Shown: positions 16,368-28,949, counted from the stretch's first letter. The stretch: DNA of 64,000 nt from Bacteroidota bacterium (GCA_021815405.1 JAKAGV010000005.1:62001-126000); one strand, 5' to 3'. The notes: generated by a model from the sequence alone, not told the origin. Made by a program: numbers and translations.

Positions 16368-17240
16368 TTAATCTCTATTTACCAGGATGACTCCGGCAGT
16401 AATAATAAGACCACTAATTATTGTTAAGATGGTAATCAATTCGTCAAGAAAAATCCATGCAGCAAATACAGTAACGAAGGGTTCTAAATAAAGGAACGCA
16501 CCGGTTTTGGTCGCTTCCGTTTCACTTAAAGATTTAGACCACAGAACAAACGAAGTCCCGGAAGCAAAAATGCCGAGGAATAAAATTGCTGCCCATCCTT
16601 TAGCGGAAAGATGGGCGATTGAATAAATTGAATCATGATTTATTGCAAATGGCAAAATGATAATTTCTAACATGATGAATAAAAACAGTATTGTCATCAC
16701 CGGTGAATAGTTGATTGAAATTTTTTTATTTACCATGGAATAGATACCCCAGGTAAATGCGCTGATTAGTACCAGGAAATCTCCTTTATGCGAAATAAAT
16801 CCTATGCTCAACAAATTTCCTTTGCTGATTAAAAGTACAAGACCAGCAAATGCAATTACTATCCCCGAAATCTTCACCGGAGAAAGTTCTTCCTTAAAGA
16901 CTATGAAACCGAGTAAAGCCATAAATACCGGAGTAACACCTACTATCCATCCGGTATTTGTAGCTGAAGTAAATTTTATTCCTGTTACCTGGATTAAAAG
17001 GTGGCAGATGAGGATTAGGGCTAAGACAAAAATACGCTTAAGGTTTGCAAAACTTATTTTGAAATCCCGCTTTGAATAAAGTGCAATAGATAGTATGAAA
17101 ATAATTCCACCAAAAGTCCGTAACATAATAACTGAAAGCGGGCTCAGTTCACCGAGAGCAATTTTGGTAGCGACGAAAGAAGCTCCCCAAAAAATAACAG
17201 CAAGCAGAGGCTTCCAGAAACGCAAAAGCTTAAGCTTCAT
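16368..17240 (-). CDS. EamA (DMT) family transporter
   Basis: 290 aa with ten membrane segments in two EamA halves (AVIFWGASFVATKIALGELS at the start and SFTWGIYSMVNKKI-type start of the second half). DMT exporters move metabolites or amino acids; the substrate is not predictable. It ends in VILVNRD and lies 16 bp downstream of the dCMP-deaminase-like gene, possibly in one transcript. Confidence 0.88.
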   Translation of the reverse strand: MKLKLLRFWKPLLAVIFWGASFVATKIALGELSPLSVIMLRTFGGIIFILSIALYSKRDFKISFANLKRIFVLALILICHLLIQVTGIKFTSATNTGWIVGVTPVFMALLGFIVFKEELSPVKISGIVIAFAGLVLLISKGNLLSIGFISHKGDFLVLISAFTWGIYSMVNKKISINYSPVMTILFLFIMLEIIILPFAINHDSIYSIAHLSAKGWAAILFLGIFASGTSFVLWSKSLSETEATKTGAFLYLEPFVTVFAAWIFLDELITILTIISGLIITAGVILVNRD

Positions 17241-17256
17241 ATAAACTTTTGCTTTG

Positions 17257-17754
17257 CTATTTTGATTTTTCAGTTTTCTTAGCGGAAGAATAGCTTTCGA
17301 TGTCGTACTTTATCATTCTGTCCGGCATTGGAAGCTTTACAATCTCAACTCCGGATTGAGTATAAAACTGGGTTGCAAGGGTATCATGGAAATCTGAAAA
17401 TACAACAACCCTTACTATACCAGCGGCAATTAATGCTTTGGCGCAAGTTGTACAGGACATGTTTGTTATATAAGCTGTGGCTCCTTTTATGTTAACTCCA
17501 TGAATAGCTGCTTGAGTGAGTGCGTTTATCTCTGCATGGTTTGTTCTTACGCAATGGTTATCTACAACAAGGCAGCCTACATCTTCGCAATGAGGATGCC
17601 CCGGCAGCGATCCGTTGTATCCGGTTGCAAGAACAAATCTATCTTTAACAAAAACACATCCGCAATGCATCCTGGGGCAGGTGGATCTTTCCGACGCAAG
17701 CATTGCGAGCTTTAAAAAATATTCATCCCACGATGGTCTGCTGCTGTTTGACAT
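17257..17754 (-). CDS. dCMP deaminase family protein (ComEB-like)
   Basis: 165 aa from ATG 17754 with GGAAAGAG upstream; a longer TTG start is less likely. Zinc deaminase motifs His73-Ala-Glu75 (TNHAEINAL) and Cys101/Cys104 (MSCTTCAKAL), plus additional Cys/His (MHCGCVF, HPHCEDVGC) typical of deoxycytidylate deaminases. It would convert dCMP to dUMP for dTMP synthesis. Confidence 0.9.
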   Translation of the reverse strand: MSNSSRPSWDEYFLKLAMLASERSTCPRMHCGCVFVKDRFVLATGYNGSLPGHPHCEDVGCLVVDNHCVRTNHAEINALTQAAIHGVNIKGATAYITNMSCTTCAKALIAAGIVRVVVFSDFHDTLATQFYTQSGVEIVKLPMPDRMIKYDIESYSSAKKTEKSK

Positions 17755-17906
17755 ATTCACTCTTTCCAAATTATTGCCGCAAAAAATAACTTTAAAATTA
17801 CATTAACGCAAAAATGGAACTTCTTGACGAAGGAATTAATATAAAAAAAGAAATTAAGTATTGTAGAATATTATAAATGCTGTTTGGTTGTTTAATCCCA
17901 ATGTGT

Positions 17907-18776
17907 CTAAAGCTTCAGAGATTCAGCCGTTACTTTAAACATTTCATCATAACCAAGGATAAAATTATCGAGTGCATCTTCAGAATGGAAGTTTAAGTTT
18001 TCCAGCAGAATTGGGTCTAGGTGAATATCTTTATCCCAAAAGCATTGAGCTGTACTTAGCCGTTGTGTCATATAATCAACAAGATGAACAACCGAAACAA
18101 AATATTTATTCTCATTGCAGCTTGAAGGAGAATGGTGAAAACGAATTGCATCGCAAAGCTGAAGAGGAAGGTTCCACTTCTCTGCAAGAAATTTTCCTAT
18201 TTCCTGGTGCGACAATCCTAAAACACTTTTTTCAGCTTCAATGAAATTCAAATTCTCTGCACTGGCTGTCTCAATTATCTGCTTAAACTCCGAATTAAAA
18301 TAATTATAAATTACCATCACTCCGACATCATGAAACAAGCCCGCAACAAAGGCTTCGCTGCCGAAATCAAATCCCAGATGCTGTGAAATTCCTTTTGCCC
18401 CGGTTCCAACAACCAGCGAATGCAGCCAGAATTCCATCGGGTCAAAATAATGAGATGGAACTGCCTTCATTGTTTCAATAAACGAAAGAGCCATAATGAT
18501 GTTCTTTATCTCCTGGAATCCAAGGACTAAAATTGCAAACTCAATTGAAGATACTTTTCGCTTTATTCCATAAAGAGGCGAGTTTGCAATAGCCAGCACC
18601 TTGGCGGTTAATCCATGATCTTTGCTCATTACCTCGGCTAACTGACCGGTTGATGTTTTAGGATCATTTAAAAGTTTGGTTACTTCAAAGACTGCTTTTG
18701 GTATTGAAGGCAGGCTTTTAATAGTCGATAAAACTGCTTCTGTTCTTCTTTTAATATTTTGATCTATTTCTGGCAA
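17907..18776 (-). CDS. HDOD domain signalling protein
   Basis: 289 aa. The HDOD signature begins LPSIPKAVFEVTKLLNDPK and continues VMSKDHGLTAKVLAIANSP and FAILVLGFQEIKNIIMAL; the FHDVGVMVIYNYF region retains part of an HD pattern. HDOD proteins are non-catalytic relatives of HD phosphohydrolases used in signalling. The start is a TTG at 18776. The upstream metallophosphoesterase ends 37 bp away. Confidence 0.87.
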   Translation of the reverse strand: MPEIDQNIKRRTEAVLSTIKSLPSIPKAVFEVTKLLNDPKTSTGQLAEVMSKDHGLTAKVLAIANSPLYGIKRKVSSIEFAILVLGFQEIKNIIMALSFIETMKAVPSHYFDPMEFWLHSLVVGTGAKGISQHLGFDFGSEAFVAGLFHDVGVMVIYNYFNSEFKQIIETASAENLNFIEAEKSVLGLSHQEIGKFLAEKWNLPLQLCDAIRFHHSPSSCNENKYFVSVVHLVDYMTQRLSTAQCFWDKDIHLDPILLENLNFHSEDALDNFILGYDEMFKVTAESLKL

Positions 18777-18813
18777 ACTCTTTGAAAAATTTAATTATTA
18801 AAGATATAGTTAA

Positions 18814-20037
18814 TCATTTCAAGTTTATTATCGAAATTTCCGGCGTAGAATTAAGCCGCATCGGAACAAGCGACATGCCGAGACCGCGGGTTACTACAAG
18901 AAGCATCTTGCCAAAGCGAAAATCACCGCGAACATATTTTATTTCCAGCATTGTAGGTGTAAGATTTATGAATGGAAAAAGAAAAGTAATTTGTCCGCCA
19001 TGAGTATGCCCGGCAAGCATTAAATCATAACCAGTTTCGGAAGCTCGTTCAGCAACATTTTGATGAGGCTGATGGACTAACAAAATTTTCAATCCGTAGG
19101 CGGATGTATCTGCTGTTAAGCTGTCAAGCATTGCTTTAGAAACATGTTCTACATATGTATCTGTCAAAAAGGTAATTTTTATTTCGGCGCCGTTTACATT
19201 AATAAGCCTTTGGCTGTCGTCAACCATCTGAACACCATATTTTTTAAGTGCGTTCTCTATTACGTTAATACTTTTCTCGGGATTATTTCTGAATGCCCAG
19301 TTCTCATGGTCGCCGACGCATGAATAAACTCCGTACTTTGCTTTTATCTTTCCAATATATTCTGCTGCGGTATCTATATATTCCGGTGATGAGCTTATTA
19401 AATCTCCGCCGATTAAAACCAGATCTGGGTGAGCATTATTAATATCATTTATAAATTTTTGAAGCCTTGGCGGATCGGTATACCTGTCTGCATGGATATC
19501 AGAGACAAATACAATCCTAAAGTTTTTCAACTGTGCCGGAAGATTTTCTTTTTTGTAATTGATGGTACTTACTTGAATGGTGTTGTAATTATAAATTACA
19601 TTTGCCGGAATATAAACAACGAAAAATAGAACAATCAAAAATATTATTCCTGCTTCAATAGTGCGCATCTTAAGTTTGAAGCGCTTGTAGAGCGGAAAGA
19701 ATGTCAGCCTCAATATTTCAATTACGATAAAGAAAAGATTTGATTGGACGACGAGAAGAATAAAAATCCAGAATGGATAAATGACGAAGTAATCGAATGC
19801 TGTATTTTCGGGAATATATACCGGTGCGCCTGTAAACTGTGCGAAACACCAATCTACAATAAGAAAAAGAGCATAGAGGTTTAAAACTACGGAAGCAAAA
19901 GTTACTGCAAGTTTAATCTTGCCAGGAGATACTTTTTTAAAGATTAGTTTAAGTGAGTTAACAAATTTCTTGAAAAAATAAAATTCAACCAGAAAGACTA
20001 AGGCTGCAAAGACAATCGACATTAACAGATACCGCAT
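18814..20037 (-). CDS. Membrane-anchored calcineurin-like metallophosphoesterase (YkuE/YaeI type)
   Basis: 407 aa. Four hydrophobic N-terminal segments (to about residue 155) precede the phosphoesterase domain with all metal motifs: FVSDIHADRY, LIGGDLIS, VGDHENW, LLVHQPHQ and LAGHTHGGQ. Relatives hydrolyse UDP-diacylglucosamine or related envelope substrates, or phosphodiesters. The active site should face the cytoplasm or periplasm next to the membrane; which one is not clear. Confidence 0.9.
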   Translation of the reverse strand: MRYLLMSIVFAALVFLVEFYFFKKFVNSLKLIFKKVSPGKIKLAVTFASVVLNLYALFLIVDWCFAQFTGAPVYIPENTAFDYFVIYPFWIFILLVVQSNLFFIVIEILRLTFFPLYKRFKLKMRTIEAGIIFLIVLFFVVYIPANVIYNYNTIQVSTINYKKENLPAQLKNFRIVFVSDIHADRYTDPPRLQKFINDINNAHPDLVLIGGDLISSSPEYIDTAAEYIGKIKAKYGVYSCVGDHENWAFRNNPEKSINVIENALKKYGVQMVDDSQRLINVNGAEIKITFLTDTYVEHVSKAMLDSLTADTSAYGLKILLVHQPHQNVAERASETGYDLMLAGHTHGGQITFLFPFINLTPTMLEIKYVRGDFRFGKMLLVVTRGLGMSLVPMRLNSTPEISIINLK

Positions 20038-20063
20038 AAACAGCTTTCGGGATTTTGTTCTAC

Positions 20064-20810
20064 TTACTTTTTAATTGAAATAATTTTTGATATCATTTCA
20101 TTCATCTTTTCAAAATGGCTTCCCTGCCAGTAAATTTTATCGCACTGTATGCAAATATAAAATTCATTTTGGAGAGTTCTAACTTTATTGGGTATGCGGT
20201 CAAGGATTTTTTCTTTTTCTGTTTTCATAAGAACTGAATTGCATTCAAGACAGCGTGAGAACTTTTTAACAGAATCAAATAAATTAAACCGGATTAAAAT
20301 TTCAGCGGTTTGTTTTTCCGGCTTTATATTTCTTACATAATAGCCATGGGTGACTCGCTTTTGTTTTAAAATGCCGGTATCTTTCGTTAGGATAGTCCGG
20401 TGCTCTTTTATAGAATATTGTATTAATTCTTCATCGTTGTAATCATTCCGGTAAAGAGTGTCGAAGCCCAGCATTCGAAGGTATCTTGCAAGAGTTCCGA
20501 GATGAACATCGCAAATAAACTTTGGATTGCGGAGGGGTTTATCTCTTAAATGCTGCACATCTTTTATGTCGAGCGATTCGAATACCGGGTAAATGCTAAT
20601 GTCATCGTTATCATTTACTATATAATCAAAACTCAGGGACTTTCCATTAACAAGAATCATATCAACTTCACTGTGAGGAACACCGAGTGCTTCAATCATA
20701 TCTTTAACCGAAGGTCTTCCGGTGAATTGGTGAGTGAACCTTACTTTCTTTTTATCTTCAGAAAGAAAATCGTTCAACTCTTCGTAGAAGCGCAAGTATG
20801 CAGTTTTCAT
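20064..20810 (-). CDS. Ub-Mut7C / Mut7-C RNase domain protein
   Basis: 248 aa. An N-terminal ubiquitin-like fold (1-85, RFYEELNDFLSEDKKK, VNGKSLSFDYIVNDNDDISI) is followed by the Mut7-C PIN-like domain (PKFICDVHLGTLARYLRMLG, RNDYNDEELIQYS, TILTKDTGI). A zinc ribbon follows (CLECNSVLM and CIQCDKIYW). Acidic residues of the PIN-like site are present. A predicted ribonuclease of unknown RNA target. Confidence 0.92.
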   Translation of the reverse strand: MKTAYLRFYEELNDFLSEDKKKVRFTHQFTGRPSVKDMIEALGVPHSEVDMILVNGKSLSFDYIVNDNDDISIYPVFESLDIKDVQHLRDKPLRNPKFICDVHLGTLARYLRMLGFDTLYRNDYNDEELIQYSIKEHRTILTKDTGILKQKRVTHGYYVRNIKPEKQTAEILIRFNLFDSVKKFSRCLECNSVLMKTEKEKILDRIPNKVRTLQNEFYICIQCDKIYWQGSHFEKMNEMISKIISIKK

Positions 20811-20870
20811 ATTGCGAATTATGAAATTGCGAAAAAAAAGACAATCCGAATAAATTTTTCTTCTTTTAGT

Positions 20871-21590
20871 TTAAAAGATATCCGATAGTTCTTGATATTT
20901 CTTATGAAGTTTTTCAACTGCAAGTGAAATTTCAGTTTCTTTTGCAGCATCTTTAATGCAGTTCAAATCATTAGCAGTCGAAAGCAATTCCTTAGATGCT
21001 GAATTAATTTTTTCTGCTTTAGCTTCAAAGTTTTTTGGCAACTTCATTTTTAAAATAGCTCCTGCTTTATCAACAAGCCCATCGCTTGCGGAAACAATCT
21101 TTTCAAATTGTCTCTCCGGCAGGTAAGTATGATAAACCACATAAAGAAGCTGGTGGAATTCATCAACTTCCTTAGATACTGGTCGTATTGTTCTGAAGAG
21201 CTTTTCATAATTTGAATGCAATTTTTCAGCAGCCATCAATAATGCTTCGTTATCGCTTGCAGCTGATTGCCGATCGTATTCTTCAACGGATTTTTTAAAC
21301 TCAGCTGCTCCTTCATCCCATTTTTCTTTTTTGTCGCGAAGTATGCCGGGAAGTTTTGCCGAATAAATTTGTGCCGCTAAAGAATCAACCGTATGGGCAT
21401 AGTTTCGAAGGGCGTTGAAATCCTTTGCCGGGTAAGCCGTATGCCAGATCGGATAAATTATTTCATGAAATTGTTCAAGTTCGATAACGCGGCTCTCGGT
21501 TTCTTTTACTTGAAACTCTTGCTGCGGATAAATACTAATTGTTATAAATAAAAATATCAGCAGCGGTGCTAAAAATTCTTTTATAAGCAT
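20871..21590 (-). CDS. Exported helical protein with an internal duplication
   Basis: 239 aa. A signal peptide (LIKEFLAPLLIFLFITISIY) is followed by two copies of a ~95-residue all-alpha unit (about 39-137 and 144-239). Each has a FH-x3-Y-x3-HT-x2-P start (FHEIIYPIWHTAYP; FHQLLYVVYHTYLP), an LP motif and an EKLHxxYE/Q-type end (EKLHSNYEKL; EKLHKKYQEL). The repeated histidines could bind metal or haem in a four-helix bundle, but no CxxCH is present. Not a family I recognise. It lies just before the gyrA terminator. Confidence 0.8.
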   Translation of the reverse strand: MLIKEFLAPLLIFLFITISIYPQQEFQVKETESRVIELEQFHEIIYPIWHTAYPAKDFNALRNYAHTVDSLAAQIYSAKLPGILRDKKEKWDEGAAEFKKSVEEYDRQSAASDNEALLMAAEKLHSNYEKLFRTIRPVSKEVDEFHQLLYVVYHTYLPERQFEKIVSASDGLVDKAGAILKMKLPKNFEAKAEKINSASKELLSTANDLNCIKDAAKETEISLAVEKLHKKYQELSDIF

Positions 21591-21650
21591 AATGGATCCC
21601 CGAAAATTATTTTTATTATAACAAAAATAATCTTTTAGCTCAGAAATAAA

Positions 21651-21673
21651 AAAAGCGGAAAGGACTTTCCGCT
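21651..21673 (-). terminator. Intrinsic terminator of gyrA
   Basis: Stem AGCGGAAAG / CTTTCCGCT with a 2-nt loop; on the minus strand it is followed by TTTTTTTATTTC, 33 bp after the gyrA stop. Confidence 0.9.
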
Positions 21674-21705
21674 CTTTTCATTTGAGAAATTATAAAATGG
21701 AAGTA

Positions 21706-24180
21706 TTATTCTTTACCATTGTCATTTGCGCCGTTGCCGTTTCCTTCGGCTTCCGCTTCTTCGGGTACCACTTTCGCAATGTCGGCAATCTTATCTCCTT
21801 CAGTAAGCCTGATTACTCTTACGCCTTGTGTATTTCTTCCCATCACTCTGATGTCTTTGACGCTTTGTCTAATCACCATTCCTCGTGTAGAAATTATTAC
21901 AAGTTCGTCGCCGTCAACAACTTCCATCATAGCAATCATCTTGCCGACTTTGTCCGAGGTCTTAACTGTAATGACTCCTTTGCCTCCGCGGTGTGTAATT
22001 CTGTAATCGTTTATGTCGGATCGTTTGCCGAAGCCATTTTCAGTAACGACGAGGATGGTGTCGTTTCTTTTAATTACCAAAAGCCCGACAACTTTATCGC
22101 TCTTCTCTAATTTCACTCCGCGTACGCCGGTGGCGACTCTTCCCATATCTCTTACATCTTTTTCATTGAAGCGGATAGCGAAACCATTATGTGTGCCGAG
22201 TACAATATCATTATTACCGTCTGACATTTTTACTGCGATTAGCCTGTCGCCTTTAACAAGATTAATTGCATTGATGCCGCCTTTACGTACGTTTCCGTAA
22301 GCCGAAAGCACCGTCTTCTTAATCGTGCCTTGTTCTGTTGCCATTATGAGGTAGTTGTCATCCTTGAATTCTTTTACCGCTACAAATGCCGTAATTACTT
22401 CGTCGGATTCTTTTTCGATAAGATTCAAAATTGATCTTCCTCTGGTTGCACGTCCGCCTTCCGGGATCTCGAAAACTTTTAACCAGTATACTTTTCCTTT
22501 ATCTGTAAAGAACAGAATATAATGGTGTGTCGAAGCGATGAACATGTGTTCAATGAAATCATCATCTTTTGTTCCTGCACCTGTTACGCCTTTGCCGCCG
22601 CGACCCTGCTTTCTGTATCCGCTAACAGGGAATCTCTTAATAAATCCTTTGTGGGAGATTGTAACTACAACATCTTCTTCGGCAATTATATCTTCAAGAG
22701 AAAACTCCTCATAATTATATATTATCTCGGTTCTTCTTTCATCGCCATATTTCTCTTTAAGCTCAAGAAGTTCATCTTTGATTATTAAGTATCTTTTTTC
22801 TTCACTGCCAAGTATGCTTTTTAGTTTTTCAATCAGCTTTATAATTTCTTTGTATTCATCTTCAATCTTCTTTCTTTCCAGACCAGTCAAACGCTGCAGC
22901 CGCATATCAAGGATTGCTTTTGCCTGAATCTCCGAAAGTTTGAACCTGCGCATTAAATTGTTTTTGGCTGTTTCAACATCTCTGGATTTTTTAATTGTCT
23001 CAATAACTTCATCAATATTATCAAGAGCAATTATGTAGCCTTCCAAAATATGAGCGCGTCTTTCGGCAGCATCAAGATCAAATCTTGTTCTCCTGATAAG
23101 AACATCCATACGGTGATTGATAAAGTGCTGCATCATTTCTTTAAGCGTGAGAACTTTTGGAGCGCCGTTAACAAGCGCCAGCATTATTACGCCGAATGTT
23201 GTTTGCATCTGAGTATGCTTGAACAATTGATTGAGTACAACAGTCGGCTGGGCATCGCGTTTTAACTCAATTACCACACGCATTCCGTCTCTGTCGGATT
23301 CATCGCGGATCATTGCAATGTCATGAATTTTATCTTCGCGGACCAAGTCAGCAATCTTCTCAATCAAGTTAGCCTTATTAACCTGATATGGAAGCTCCGT
23401 AATGACGATATTTTCTTTACCGTTTTTAAGAGTTTCAGTATTGGCTTTTGCTCTTACGATTATTCTGCCTCTGCCAGTTGTGTAAGCTTCCTTTACGCCT
23501 TCGTAGCCGTAAATAATTCCGCCTGTAGGAAAGTCCGGTGCAACCACATGCTTCATTAATTTTTCATTAGTGATGTCTGGGGTTTTAATCAGAGCAATTA
23601 AACCGTCGATTACTTCCGAAAGATTGTGCGGAGGAATGTTTGTTGCCATTCCTACGGCAATACCGCTTGAGCCGTTTACAAGCAGGTTTGGCAAGTAAGA
23701 AGGAAGGACAGTTGGCTCCTGAAGTGAGTCGTCAAAGTTCGGAACAAAATCTACAGTGTTCTTGTCAAGATCGCGAAGCATTTCATCTGCAATTCTTGCA
23801 AGGCGTGTTTCAGTGTATCTCATCGCGGCAGGTGAATCGCCGTCGACTGAGCCAAAATTTCCCTGACCATCAATTAATGGATATCGAAGTGAAAAGTCTT
23901 GAACCATTCTCACCATTGTATCATAAACAGCAGAATCTCCATGCGGATGGTATTTACCAAGTACCTCTCCAACTATTCTTGCAGATTTCTTGTAAGGTTT
24001 GTTATATGCTACTCCGAGTTCATACATTCCGTATAATACTCTGCGGTGTACCGGTTTTAATCCGTCTCTTACATCGGGCAGCGCGCGCGCTACAATTACT
24101 GACATTGAGTAATCGATGTAAGAAGATTTCATTTCTTCTTCTAGAGATACTGGAACTATTTTCTCGAATATTGTTGCCAT
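21706..24180 (-). CDS. gyrA: DNA gyrase subunit A
   Basis: 824 aa. Catalytic Tyr122 in [18 protein letters not shown]; the quinolone region reads [13 protein letters not shown] with Ser83 and Asp87 as in susceptible enzymes. GyrA box QGRGGKG in the C-terminal beta-pinwheel confirms gyrase rather than ParC. The acidic/Gly-Asn tail is typical. With GyrB it introduces negative supercoils. It ends the gyrB-gyrA unit, 62 bp after gyrB, before a strong terminator. Confidence 0.98.
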   Translation of the reverse strand: MATIFEKIVPVSLEEEMKSSYIDYSMSVIVARALPDVRDGLKPVHRRVLYGMYELGVAYNKPYKKSARIVGEVLGKYHPHGDSAVYDTMVRMVQDFSLRYPLIDGQGNFGSVDGDSPAAMRYTETRLARIADEMLRDLDKNTVDFVPNFDDSLQEPTVLPSYLPNLLVNGSSGIAVGMATNIPPHNLSEVIDGLIALIKTPDITNEKLMKHVVAPDFPTGGIIYGYEGVKEAYTTGRGRIIVRAKANTETLKNGKENIVITELPYQVNKANLIEKIADLVREDKIHDIAMIRDESDRDGMRVVIELKRDAQPTVVLNQLFKHTQMQTTFGVIMLALVNGAPKVLTLKEMMQHFINHRMDVLIRRTRFDLDAAERRAHILEGYIIALDNIDEVIETIKKSRDVETAKNNLMRRFKLSEIQAKAILDMRLQRLTGLERKKIEDEYKEIIKLIEKLKSILGSEEKRYLIIKDELLELKEKYGDERRTEIIYNYEEFSLEDIIAEEDVVVTISHKGFIKRFPVSGYRKQGRGGKGVTGAGTKDDDFIEHMFIASTHHYILFFTDKGKVYWLKVFEIPEGGRATRGRSILNLIEKESDEVITAFVAVKEFKDDNYLIMATEQGTIKKTVLSAYGNVRKGGINAINLVKGDRLIAVKMSDGNNDIVLGTHNGFAIRFNEKDVRDMGRVATGVRGVKLEKSDKVVGLLVIKRNDTILVVTENGFGKRSDINDYRITHRGGKGVITVKTSDKVGKMIAMMEVVDGDELVIISTRGMVIRQSVKDIRVMGRNTQGVRVIRLTEGDKIADIAKVVPEEAEAEGNGNGANDNGKE

Positions 24181-24242
24181 AAAAATTTTGTTCGTTTTTC
24201 TTTCTTAAGTGATTAACCTTTTCTGGGAAATCCTATGATAAT

Positions 24243-26216
<1,974 letters not shown>

Positions 26217-26248
26217 TCAATTAATCCGTATCTATTTATAAAACTTTT

Positions 26249-26539
26249 TTATACAAATCTTATTTTGTTGATTCTGTTTTCTTTGAAGTAGTCGTTTACC
26301 TTATCGACTATTATCGTCTCTCTAAACTTAAGTTCGCTTCGCCATGTTGGATTTTCAACCTTAAGTGAAAGAATTTTCTTTTCTACTTTTACGGCTGCAA
26401 CAACTTTTTCCAAATCCGGAAAGATTTTGTTGAACTCAGAAATCACATCTGATTCCTTAATAATCTTTCTGAGCCCATCAAATGCGGGCTCGTTATTAAA
26501 TGCTTCCGACAGGCTTTTAAAACTGTTAGGCATAAACAA
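26249..26539 (-). CDS. DUF721 (DciA-like) small protein
   Basis: 96 aa (LNNEPAFDG-type loop, then VKVEKKILSLKVENPTWRSE and LKFRETIIVDKVNDYF). This KH-like fold is shared by DUF721 proteins and by DciA, the predicted replicative-helicase operator. It sits between recF and gyrB, as DUF721 genes often do, and overlaps recF by 14 bp. A role in helicase loading or DNA metabolism is inferred from the family and the neighbourhood. Confidence 0.85.
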   Translation of the reverse strand: MFMPNSFKSLSEAFNNEPAFDGLRKIIKESDVISEFNKIFPDLEKVVAAVKVEKKILSLKVENPTWRSELKFRETIIVDKVNDYFKENRINKIRFV

Positions 26540-27638
26540 CTTTGCCGTTATCTAAAAAAATTAATTTATCGTTATCACTCTTTCTTAAATAAGAATGATT
26601 CGTAAAATCTGTTAGTGTTATGAAGGCTTGTCCGATGCCTTTCAGGTAATCACTTATTTTAATTGATCGCTTTGTATCGAGCTCTCCAAAAACATCATCA
26701 AGTAAGAAGAGCGGCAGCTTGCCAGAACTATTCTTAAGATAAAAATACTCTGCAAAACGTAAAGCTGTCTGAAAGGTCTTATGTTGACCCTGTGAGCCGA
26801 ACATTTTTAAGTTCTTTCCGTTAATTTCAAATATAAATTCATCTCTATGCGGACCAATTAAATTTGTTGCTCTTCTATATTCTTCATCTTTTTTATTTGA
26901 AATTAAATCCTGGAATTGGGATTCAATATCAGATTCCTCACACCCATCAAGAAACCAGTACTTAATTCCAGGTACTTCGTCCTCATCCATAATTTTTTTA
27001 TAAGAATCTTTTACAAAGTCGTTAAATATTTCGACAAATCTTTTTCTATGTTTAATGATTTCAGTTCCCGTTTGAATTAACTTTGCGGTCCATGCATCGA
27101 TTTCCGGCAACAATTCACTTCTTCTTGTTTCCTTAAAAATATTTAGCAAAGAAGAACGGTGCCGCAAGGTTTTGTTATAATCCAACAGAAAGTTTAAGTA
27201 TGTTTCGCTTGCCTGTGAAATAATTGAGTCAACAAGCTTGCGTCTATCGCCGGGAGAACCCTGTGTAATTGCATGATCCGCGGGAGTAAGTAAAACAACT
27301 GGGAATCTTCCTATTATATTAGCCGAGCGTGAAATTTGTTTTCCATTTTGAAAATAATACTTCCTGTTTTCGTTAAGCGAGTAATAAATTCGCACAATAT
27401 CTTCGGTGCGGTCTTTGAAACTTCCGTTAATTTCAAATTCCTCTTCGTTAAACATTACAACTTCGCTATCTGATTTTGAGCTGCTGCTTTTTGTGGTACA
27501 GAGATAGTAAACCGCCTCTAAGATTGATGTCTTTCCTTGTCCGTTTCCTCCGATAATGTAATTTAGTTCTTCGGAAAAGTTTAGCTGCGTACTTTTATGA
27601 CTCCTAAAATTTTTTAGATTGATGGAGGATAAAACCAT
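26526..27638 (-). CDS. recF: DNA replication and repair protein RecF
   Basis: 370 aa ABC-type SMC-like ATPase: Walker A GGNGQGKTSILEA, signature GSQGQHKTFQTALR and Walker B LPLFLLDDVFGELD. RecF helps load RecA at gaps with RecO and RecR. The start lies 1 bp after the dnaN stop, so the two are coupled; it overlaps DUF721 by 14 bp. Confidence 0.97.
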   Translation of the reverse strand: MVLSSINLKNFRSHKSTQLNFSEELNYIIGGNGQGKTSILEAVYYLCTTKSSSSKSDSEVVMFNEEEFEINGSFKDRTEDIVRIYYSLNENRKYYFQNGKQISRSANIIGRFPVVLLTPADHAITQGSPGDRRKLVDSIISQASETYLNFLLDYNKTLRHRSSLLNIFKETRRSELLPEIDAWTAKLIQTGTEIIKHRKRFVEIFNDFVKDSYKKIMDEDEVPGIKYWFLDGCEESDIESQFQDLISNKKDEEYRRATNLIGPHRDEFIFEINGKNLKMFGSQGQHKTFQTALRFAEYFYLKNSSGKLPLFLLDDVFGELDTKRSIKISDYLKGIGQAFITLTDFTNHSYLRKSDNDKLIFLDNGKVVYA

Positions 27639-27639
27639 A

Positions 27640-28749
27640 TTAATTATTTAATCGAACAGGCATTAAGAGCATCATAAGTTCCTCGTTATCTTTTGCTTCC
27701 GACGGTTCAATGATGCATGCTTTAGTAGGCGAATGCAGTTTAAATATAATTTCATTAGCTTCTAAGTGCGATAAAACATCATTCACATAAACTGTGTTAA
27801 AGCCAATATCCATAGGTTCTCCAGCGTACTCACATAAAATATTTTCCTTTGCGTTAGAACCATGATCGATATCCTCGGCAGAAACTTCTAAATTATTTTT
27901 ACCAATTGAAAACTTGACCTGCTTAGAACTTGAAGCAGAGAATAAACTCATTCTTTTTATGGTAGAAAGCAAATCACCGGTTTTTATCTTCATAAGATTT
28001 TCATTCTCCAAAGGAATAACGCTGTTGTATGCCGGGTACTTTTCACCAATCAAACGCGAAATAAATTCCAGGTCGCCGATATGGAAAGAAATATTAGTCT
28101 TGCTTAAATAAATTTTTACGTCAGTTTCGCCGAGCAGCTTGGAAAGAACCGAAATTGCTCTTTCGGGAACAACGAACTGCTCTTCAATTCCGGGCTTTAC
28201 ATTTTTGTTAACAAACTTTACAAGCCGGTGTCCATCGGTAGTAACAAAGCGGAGACCTTCTTCCGAAAATTCAAACAATGTTCCTGTCATTGCCGGACGC
28301 ATATCTTCTTTGCTCATTGCAAATGAAGTTTGATCTATAGCTTTCTTAAAATCAATTCCGCCAAGAACAACTTCTTTCTCTCCGGAAACTTTTGGAATTT
28401 CCGGAAAATCTTCCGGCGAAGAATAACTCAAATTATAAACACCGTTTTCAGTTTTCAGTTTTAATTTGGAGTTAGGTTCGGTTTCAAAATGAATTTGAGT
28501 TTCATTAAGAGACCGGACAATATCATAAAGCAGCCGTGCGGGAATTACCATCTTTATGTTCTCGTCAGCGGCAACATTTATTGATGAGCGCAATGCAATT
28601 TCAAGATCCGTTGCGCAAACAATCAGCGCTCCGTCCTTAATGTCAAATAAAAAATTTTCAAGAATCGGCATTGGAGTACGCGAAGGAACCGCGGGGATTA
28701 TCTTCGATAATAATTTTTCCAATACTTTGCTGTTAACTTTAAATTCCAT
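27640..28749 (-). CDS. dnaN: DNA polymerase III beta sliding clamp
   Basis: 369 aa from ATG 28749 with AGGAG upstream. N-terminal FKVNSKVLEKLLSKIIPAVP, IHFETEPNSKLKLKTENGVY and C-terminal LMPVRLNN are characteristic of the three-domain clamp. It tethers the replicase and other enzymes to DNA. First gene of dnaN-recF-DUF721-gyrB-gyrA. The operon runs opposite to dnaA and ~21 kb from it, which is unusual because dnaA-dnaN is normally contiguous. Confidence 0.97.
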   Translation of the reverse strand: MEFKVNSKVLEKLLSKIIPAVPSRTPMPILENFLFDIKDGALIVCATDLEIALRSSINVAADENIKMVIPARLLYDIVRSLNETQIHFETEPNSKLKLKTENGVYNLSYSSPEDFPEIPKVSGEKEVVLGGIDFKKAIDQTSFAMSKEDMRPAMTGTLFEFSEEGLRFVTTDGHRLVKFVNKNVKPGIEEQFVVPERAISVLSKLLGETDVKIYLSKTNISFHIGDLEFISRLIGEKYPAYNSVIPLENENLMKIKTGDLLSTIKRMSLFSASSSKQVKFSIGKNNLEVSAEDIDHGSNAKENILCEYAGEPMDIGFNTVYVNDVLSHLEANEIIFKLHSPTKACIIEPSEAKDNEELMMLLMPVRLNN

Positions 28750-28949
28750 CAAAAAATCTCCTTTTTCATGGTTTGAAAAATACGAATTTTAAGTGCTTAA
28801 AACAATGTAAATATTGATTATAAAGGCTAAAATAGGGCAAGATATTCCGGTTTTCCAAAATCTTTTTTCGTTACATTTTAATTAATTTAAGGGCTGGTCG
28901 TTGTGCCCATGCTTTGGTTATTGTTATTCGGAATAGCAACATAAACAGT

